This document shows, piece after piece, positions 48,001 through 57,000 of a DNA stretch of 64,000 nt; within the stretch, counting starts at the first letter, position 1, and each line of letters starts with the position of its first letter. Under the pieces are notes generated by a model. That model ran no database searches, was not told the DNA's origin, and worked only from the letters and a program-made list of their open reading frames with translations. Source of the stretch: Costus lasius (lineage: Eukaryota > Streptophyta > Magnoliopsida > Zingiberales > Costaceae); the NCBI GenBank assembly GCA_027563935.2, contig CM050450.1, forward strand, positions 14,429,957-14,493,956. Reading direction: 5' to 3'. The position numbers and the translations under genes were made by a program.

Positions 48001-51000
48001 GCCTGGCATTCGCATTGTATCGTGTCGGTGAGTTTTCACTGTTAAGTATAATGCCGATGGATTTATTGCTCGCTACAAGGCCCACTTGGTTGCTAAGGGA
48101 TTTTCTCAGGTTTATGGTCTCGACTATCATGATACCTTCTCTCCGGTTGCTCGACTTAATTCTGTTCGGACCTTGTTTTCCCTTGCCGTCAATTGCCATT
48201 GGTCTCTTCACCAGATGGATATCACCAGTGTCTTTCTTTATGGTGATCTTTCCGAAGAGGTTTACATGGAGCAACCATGCTGCTCAGGGGGAGATGGTAT
48301 GCAAATTGCATAAGCCAATTTATGGCCTCAAGCAAACTCCACGTGCTTAGTTCCAAAAGCTTTCCCAGATAATGACATCGGCCGGCTTTCGTCATAGTCA
48401 AGCTGATCATTCTATTTTCATTCACCGTTCAGAGCATGGCGTCATCATTTTAGCAGTTTATGTTGACGATATGCTACTTACTGGTGATGACACACAAGGC
48501 CTTGAGAAAACTAAGCTTCACTTACAATCTCATTTCTCTATAAAAAAATCTGAGCACGCCGAGGTATTTTCTGAGGATCGAGATAGCTTATAAGAGAAAC
48601 TGTATTTTTATGTCTCAAAGGAAATATGCTCTAGATCTTCTAGAAGCAATTGATATGAGCGATTGCAAATTAGCTGATTCTCCCTTAGTTCCAAATTAGA
48701 AGTATAGTGTGAATGTTGACTCTAAGCCTATTGATGCAAGACAGTACAGACGTTTAATAGGCAAGCTTAATTATCTCACTGTTACTAGACCAGATATTTT
48801 TCATGCTGTTGGCATTGTTAGCCGGTTCATGCAGCAACCCAAACAGTGCCACTGGGAGGGTGCTACCCGGATAGTCTAATATATTAAAGGGTCTCCTAGT
48901 CAGGGGTTGAAATACTACAAAAATGAACACACCAGAATTGAGGCATACTCGGATGCTGACTATGCCGGCAATATTGATGATAAAAAGTCTGTCTCCAATT
49001 TTTGCACGTATGTTGGAGGTAATCTTGTCACGTGGCAAAGTAAAAAATAAAGTGTTGTTGTTAGGTCAAGCTGTGAAGCTGAATATATAACTATGGCTCA
49101 TACCGTGTGCGAGACGTTCTGGCTTAGAAACTTTCTACGGGAATGTGGGATAGAAAGTCCCAAGCCAACGAATATATTCTGTGATAACCAAGCGGCCATT
49201 TTCATTGCCAACAATCCAGTGTTCATGAAAAAACCAAGCATATTGAGGTAGATTGTCATTTCATCAAAGAAGCTATCAACAACAATCTTATTAATACACC
49301 TTTTCTAAGGTCCGAAGACCAGGTTGCTAATATCTTCACAAAGTCCCTGGGACTAGCAAGACTTAACCAACTTTGTAACAAGCTCGGTCTAATTAATTTT
49401 TTTGCTCCAGCTTGAGGGGGAGTGTTAGAATGTTGTTATAATGTTTATGTTTTCCTTTAACGGGTTTGGGTTCGGGTCTCTTGGATTCATTCCAAGACCC
49501 TACCTATTATCTTTGTGTTTTAGTTTCTGTAACCCTAATGAATGATTTAATGTATGTTTTCCTTTCCTTCAACTGTTTTATAACTTTTTCTCCTCCTAAT
49601 TCACCTGTTTGGATATTTAATGAGGTACATGGACAAGTTGCTGTTTGAATATTTAATGGGGTACATGGACAAGTTGCTCCTATAATCTCTGTAATAAAAA
49701 CTAAGAGATTAATGGATGTCAGGGAATTCTTTTATCTATAGTTGGGGTAGAAGAGAAAGAAAATGTGTCTATTGAGGAAATTTCAGTGGTTAGAGAGTTC
49801 ACTGATGTTTTTTCATATGACTTACCTAGACTACCACCGAAAAGAGATGTTGAATTTACAATTGAACTCCAGCCTAGAACAACACCTATATTAAAGACAC
49901 CATATGGCTCCTAAAGAGTTGAATGACCTTAAAACCCAAATACAAGAGTTGAAATTTCAGTGGTTAGAGAGTTCACTAATGTTTTTTCAGATGACTTGCC
50001 TGGACTACCATCGAAAAGAGATGTTGAATTTACAATTGAACTCCAGCCTAGAACAACACCTATATTAAAGACCTCATATGGCTCGTAAAGAGTTGAATGA
50101 CCTTAAAACCCAAATACAAGAGTTGCTAGATAAAGGTTATATACGCTTCTGTGCTTCTCCCTAGGGAGCTCCTATGTTGTTTGTTAAAAAGAAAGATTGA
50201 TCAATAAGATTATGCATCGATTATAGACACCTGAATATTGTCACCATTAGAAATAAATATCTTTTGCCAAAAATCGATGATTTATTTAATCAGCTTAAGG
50301 GTAGTAGTGTTTTCTCTAAGATTGATTTGAGATCAGGGTATCACCAAGTGAAGGTCAAGGGATTTAATGAACCACCAGTTTTTATGGATTTAATGAACCG
50401 AGTGTTCAGTGATTATTTAGATAAATTTGTTATGATTTTTATTAATGATATTCTAGTATACTCTTGTGGTGAAAATGAACACCCAAAGAATTCTAAGATG
50501 GGTACTTGAAAGACTAAGGCAAGAGAAGATTTTTACTAAGTTCAGCAAGTGTGTCTTTTGGCTTGATAAAGTTATATTTTTAGGCCATGTAATTTCAGAA
50601 GAAGGTATAGCCGTGGATCCCAAAAGATTAATGCAGTCTCTGAGTGGAAAAACCCAAAGTCAGTAAGGAGATAAGGGGTTTTCTTGGGTTGGCAGGTTAT
50701 TATAGGCGTTTTGTGCAAGGATTTTCCTTATTAGCTGCCTCTTTGACTCAATTAACTAGAAAAGAGATAAGATTCAATTGGAATGATTCTTGTGAAAACA
50801 TTTTTCAAGAACTCAAGAAGAGACTGATAAGTACGCCTATTTTAGTAGTTCCATCAGGAGATGACTAGTACATTATTTATACTGATGCCTCAATTCAAGG
50901 GTTGGGAGAAGTATTAATGCAGCATGAGAAGGTAGTACCATATGCCTCTAGACAACTTAAAAAGCATAAAAGGAATTATCCTGTACATGATTTAGAGTTA

Positions 51001-54000
51001 GCAGCAATAATTTTTGTGTGAAAATTATGAAAATATTATCTTTATGGGGTGCGATTTAAAATCTTTACAGATCATAAGAGTTTGAAACATTTATTCAGTC
51101 AGAAAGAGTTAAATATGAAATAAAAAAAAATGAATAGAGTTTCTAAAAGATTATGATTGTAAAATTAATTATCACCCTAGCAAAGCAAATGTGGTGGTTG
51201 ATGCTTTAAGTAGAAAGTCAGTGGGACAGCTAACTCATCTAAAAGTAGCACAAACAGAGTTGGTAAAGTAAATAACTAATTTAAGATTTGAAATAGTTAG
51301 TCAAGCAAGAATAAGATATATTGCATTTATGGCAATAAGGTCAAAAATTATTAAGAAAATTAAAGAACGCCAGATAGAGGATAAAAATTTGAGGAAAATA
51401 GTAGAAAATGGTAAAAGACTAGAATTTAGTAAAAATTTAGAAGACATTTTAAGGTGTAAAGGCAAATTATATGTACCCAAGTTTGCAAAGGAAGAACTAC
51501 TGAGTGAAGCCCAAAGATCAAAGTTTACTACTCATCCCGGTAGTAGTAAAATGTATAAAGACCTTAAGAGGTATTATTGGCGGGATGGAATGAAAAATGA
51601 TGTTGCTAAATTTGTTTTACAATATTTGATATGTCAACCAGTGAAGGCTGAGTATTTGAGACCAGCAGGAGAATTACAAAATATTCTTATCCCTGAATGG
51701 AGTGGGAGCATATCACTATGGATTTTATTTTAGGACTTCCAAGGTCACAAAGGGGACATGATTCTATATGAGTAATTGTTGATAAATTGACCAAATCAAC
51801 TCACTCCAGTTAAAAAGGTTGACACAATAGATAAGCCGACAAACTTGTATTGTAGAGAAACTGTAAGATTGCATAGGTTACCGATTAATATAATATCAAA
51901 CCGAGATCCTAGATTTACCTCTTATTTATGGGGCAGTTACACATAGCTTTGGGGACACAGTTACGTTTCAGTACAGCTTTTCATCCTCAGACAAATGCGC
52001 AGTCAGAAAGGACTATTCAGACTTTAGATGATTTGCTCAGGGCATGTGTACTATATTTTAAGGGGGTTAGGAATCTTATTTTCACTTAGCTGTTTGCATA
52101 TAATAACAGTTATCACTCAGCAATTCAGATGGCCCCATTTGAAGCCCTGTATGGTAGGTGTAGATCACCAGTGTTATGGAATAAGGTAGGACAAAAATGG
52201 ATTTTAGGTGCTGAAATAGTTCAAATGATTAGACAACGATTATTAACTGCTCAGAGTAGATAAAAGAGTTTTGCTGATAAAAGAATACGAGCCTTGGAAT
52301 TTGGTGTAGGAGATCATGTGTTCTTAAAGATGTCACCTCTAAAGGGCATGATGAGATTTGGAAGGAAAGGAAAGTTAGCTTTTAGATATATTTGCCCTTT
52401 TGAGATACTTGACAGAATTGGAGCTGTGGCTTATAGACTAGCTTTGTCCCATCACTTTCTGGTGCGCATAATATTTTTCATGTGTTAATGTTGAGAAAAT
52501 GTATTTCTGATTTCAGTCATGTGTTAAGAGAATTATCAGTACCAATCTAGTCGGATACAACCTTCATTGAACATTTAGTTCAGATATTGGACAGAAAGGA
52601 GCATCACTTAGAAAAATAAAGTAGTTAAGTTAGTTAAAGTTAGATGACAGCATCACCCAGATTGTGAGGCTACTTGGAAAAGAGAAAAAGATGTTATGAC
52701 ACAATACCCTCACTTGTTTGATCATGGTAAGTGAATTTGTGGAGAGTATATTGTTATGTTAAATAGATAAATAAAATAATAAATATATATAGATATATTT
52801 AAAAAAACCTAATCTTTTTTCCTTAATTCTCTCTCCTCCTGCGTAGGCCACTCGCTTGACCCTTTCTCTCTTGCATGTTCCCTCCTCCGGCGATGATCAA
52901 AGCCGGTGGCGACATCAGGAAGCTGCATCGGCCTTCTTTTCCTCTTCCGGTTACGTTCGGCGGCTGGCGGTAGCTGGCGGTAGCAGGCGGCGGCATTCGA
53001 CGAACGTTGCAGGCAGCGGCGATTTCAGCGAAACAGTGACAGGTGACGGGTAGCAGACGCTGTCATTCTTTCCTCCCCTCTTTCTGGTGGTCCTAGCTTC
53101 CTTCCCTTGCGGCGGCAGTTGTTTTCAGCACGTAGGAGGGCTCTGGCGAAGTGGGTAGGGTGTGCGCTGGCGACCCTTCTTTCCCCTTTTGTGTTGACTT
53201 TTGTAGCTAGGGTAGGTAAGGGTTTAACCCTAATTTTTTAAGCATGCTTAGGGGAATAATGTTAGATGTATAGTTGGTAAATTTATAGAGATTTTCAAAT
53301 ATTTGCCCTAAATTTTTATTATGGATGAGTATAGGGTTAAATACCATGTCGTAATACACGTGTTTGATTAAGATGAAAGTATCAATGTGATAATTTAGGG
53401 ATAAAGAAAGGTATATCATAATTTGTAAAATTGTTGTTAGCAGTATTAATGGTAGAAATATGTTATTCTTTTAGATATGCTTGGTGGTTAGAATTAGATA
53501 GTAATTAATACTATTTTTCTTGGCTTATATTATTGTAAGGTAACTCGGACTTGAGACTAGGCATGCCTGAGGTGTGAGTACCAGTAAATTATTTTGTAAC
53601 AAGGAACTTTACTTTTACGTAGGGATCCTACCTTTATTTTCTTATATAGTGTTAAGTCTTGTGCTTAGACACCAAACCTTTTGCTTCTACCTGCTTGACT
53701 TGTTTCTTATACTTTTCATGCTCGTATTAATATCATTGGTGCATATAGTGGCGTGAATGATATTTAATTTGTTACCATGAAAAGAGAATACAGATGCATA
53801 TTTTATCTGCTTTTAAACAGACAGTTATGAAATGTTATGGTTATTATACACATGTTTTATTATATGATATTGTATAGTGTATTGAGATTTGATATTGTAC
53901 GCTTTGAGTGTGCGCACCGTATGTGGAGGTTGAAGATCCGTCGGCGAGGTCACGTATTAGACCATAACACTGACTGTGTAGTGGGCTATTGGTGGTTGCC

Positions 54001-57000
54001 GGTTAGGGTTACTGCTAGACAATACTGGAGTTTCCAAGTGTTGGATGCAAAACTGTCAGGCTGTCTGATAGCAGTCATTCCACTTTTGGAGCTTAGGGGT
54101 GGAACCACTCTTATTAGAGTGCAAGGCGTAATGTAATTTTTGTGACAATGAACAACTCAATTTTGATGAGATAGGATGTATATGGTTCATGTTATATTTA
54201 TTTGCACATATATATGGTACTCATATAGTGCATAGAGTTGATTCTATTTTTTTTAGTATGCATTCATATTCTTAAAATCTCTATTTAGCTACTTTGGCTA
54301 ACCCCCTTATTTTGCCATCAGGAACTACTAAGGTGTTGTTTAGAGATGGATAGATAAACTAGAGGCTTCCTTGGAGAGTGTCTAGTAATTCTACATATTC
54401 TTTATTTTTCTTTTGTCCGGACATGAATTGATATAACTCTCTTATGTTTATTTTTATAGTTGGCTAGCTAGATAATAAGTTATTAACTCTGATAGTTTTC
54501 TATTAAACTTTTTGAATTGGTTTTGAGGATTTTGTTACTTATATGATCTTAATGATGTTAGATTCTTATAATAGTTTTGTAAATTATGGATGGATTTTTA
54601 TAGTGCATGTTTATCATGCCAAATTGCCGTGTGTCGGTAAATGGAGTTATTTATCGGGGCATGACACACATGGCCGTCTATACTTGGCTTAGAACATGGA
54701 ATTGCATAAGCCAAACAAATCCTTTATATGAAGATGGATCAATAATGTGGTCACCCTCAAACTTACTAAGAGATAAATTTTGCTCGAAAAGGAAGTCAGC
54801 TTTTGCATCAAGATATCCAACATCTTTGAGAATATTGAGAGCATATTTTCTCTAGGAAAGAATGATGCTTTTGCTATACCATGCAATCTCCGCTCCAAGA
54901 AAAATATTCTAACTAACCAATATGTTTTAATTTGAAATGAATTATCATGAAGTGAGGTATCTTCAGTCTCTATCAAAGACAATGAATTTACCATACTAGG
55001 CTCGAACAAAGAAAGAATGATCAGCCTTTGATTGCTCGAAATTAGTCTATTTGAGACTAGTAGAAAGTATGATGAACCATTGATACAAAGCTTATTTGAA
55101 GTCCTATAACGGAGCTTATAAATTTGTCTCCCCTTAAATCCAAAACCAAGAAGTAATAACATGTAAACATCTACGTTAAAATTGATGTGGGAGAAGACAT
55201 TATTGACACTGAGTTGATAAAGATGTCATTGTTGAGTTGAAGCCATGGCTAGAAGGCAAACTGTCAAAAGCTTTTCAATAGGAGTAAAGGTCTCTTGGTA
55301 ATCTAGATCTTCAAGTTGGTTACTTGGTTATGTTCTTTTGCTACCAATCTAACTTATATCATTCAATTGTGTCATCTAGTCAAAGTTTAACTTCGCATAC
55401 CCATTTTCATCCAATCAGCTTCTTCACAGGCAATAATGGTTGTAGAGAATGTGTCATTCATTTCAAGAGCAGCAAGTTCTATTTGTATAGCTCCACAATA
55501 TTTAGGATAAAACATTGCTTGTTCAAAAGAAGATGGTTCTTTTCTATTGAAAGACAAGTGGTGAAGGCTCGATGTTTGTGGGATAATTTATCATACAAAA
55601 GAACATCAGTTAAAGGATTAAGTGATACCTGCAGTTTTTACCACAATCAATTAAGACGATGGGATATTTTGTGAGGGAAGAGGAATTCCAACATGGTGTT
55701 CACTTGGTGTCCTTATAGTTTATGTTGGTCACCCTGAAGGAATTTTTGGATCTGAAGACAATTTTGGTATAGGTTGATCAATAGGTATATGAGTTGTTCA
55801 TGAAGAGGTCTCAGCAGGAACTTAGTTATTGGAAAGAGAGATCTTCCTTTTGGAGGGGGGACAACTGGTTTTGATACCTTTGGCTAAATAGTTTTTCATA
55901 GTGATGATACCGTTGTGAAATAAGTTGGTTTTTTCCTAGAAGGGGACCATTGACGTGTTGAAACTTCCACAAGAAGCCAATCATGAACTGTCACAACAAT
56001 TCATGGATGCACAAAAGACTGACCCAAGATCGCATAAAAAATCAAGGTCTTAGAGAGCCTAGTATCTCGAGACGTCAACATCTTGGAAGACCAAGATAAC
56101 AGGAAGTCAAGGTCTTGGGAAGGTGATCCTTCGGAGATAGATTTCTTAGGCAATAGTCACAGATAACCTAAACCTACACCTACCTAAGGATAACTAAAGT
56201 CTCTATGTCCCAAGGCAATTAAAAGACCAAGTTCACAATATTTAAGCTACAAGAAATCAAAACAACTAGTTCTACACAATGTAAACTAAGAAAAACATGG
56301 CTGAATGAAGTCATTGGGTTTATGGGATGTCAAAGGGTGGAAATGGTCTAAGCAAGACAAAATTGAATGTTGCATGACTTAGGGTTCCTTCTAATGTGTA
56401 GGTATAAATATCAAAAATTCCTACAACGGGCAGATACACACTTTGATAGTACTAAAACTTCACAAATTACTTTATTTATATGTCACATGACTTGAGAGTC
56501 AAAGGTATGTCCAGAATGAACACAAGCTATAGAAGTTAATCCACCTTGACGAAAATAGGCCAAGGCGATTTAGCATGTTCATTTATGGACGCAAAACTAG
56601 TCCACATCACAGTGTAAATTCAGGCCCATTATCACTTCAAAGAATTTTGACCTTCAAAGAAAATTGAATTTCAATGAGACAAAGATTTGAGTAGTATATG
56701 AATGACTATGTAATTTATGGTGCATCAAATAAATCTAAATGCAATGAGTATTATAATCAACGATTGTAAGAAAAAATTTGCCCCAGAAATTGAAGGATAC
56801 CCTCTCAAATATCAACTTGGATTAACTCAAAAGATGTTGTAATGTGGATACACTTGTTGAAAATGTTGGACAAGTTTGCTTAGCTAATGGGCAAATCAAA
56901 CAATAGAAATATTACAGAATCCCATGCCTGTAATAGAATGAGAAAATAAATCAAAATCTTATTTGATGGATGACCAAGGTGCTGGTGGCAAAGACTTGAG

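Larger units (their letters stand above)
44498..49573 (+). mobile_element. Ty1/copia element, structurally complete, coding-dead
   Basis: The 5' LTR is 44498-44642 (145 bp) and the 3' LTR 49423-49573 (151 bp); both begin TGTTAGAATGTTG and end CTTCAAC. The primer site TGGTATCAGAGC is at 44644-44655, and a polypurine tract (TTGAGGGGGAG) precedes the 3' LTR. The direct repeat TGTTTT flanks it (44492-44497 and 49574-49579), and gypsy copy A shows the matching uninterrupted site (37199-37275 region). Domains in order: gag from about 45332, zinc knuckle ([13 protein letters not shown]), protease ([13 protein letters not shown]), integrase, RT (YVDDML near 48450) and RNase H ([13 protein letters not shown] near 49180). 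Many in-frame stops make it non-autonomous today. Confidence 0.92.
40068..54666 (+). mobile_element. Ty3/gypsy element copy B with two later insertions
   Basis: The 5' LTR remnant (40068-41038) ends GGGGCATGACA. A primer site TGGTATCAAAGG follows at 41045-41056. Gag begins with ATG at 41209, then come protease, reverse transcriptase, RNase H and integrase, and pol ends near 52730 with a typical [17 protein letters not shown]. The 3' LTR is about 52752-54666 (1.9 kb) and its start is the truncation partner of the 5' copy. Two younger elements interrupt the host: 42039-43629 in gag and 44498-49573 in protease. All frames have stops, so the element is dead. Flanks GGGAA and CACAT do not match, so the A/B pair is not a simple insertion. 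Confidence 0.85.

Noticed and set aside
47247..48350. Long open frames of up to 306 codons in the copia integrase/RT region
   Set aside because: They run in a wrong frame or on the wrong strand relative to copia pol motifs; they do not encode a separate protein.
35589..54666. The A/B gypsy pair as a single element with target duplication
   Set aside because: The outer flanks (GGGAA and CACAT) do not match and both outer ends are the same LTR terminus, so a simple insertion is not supported.
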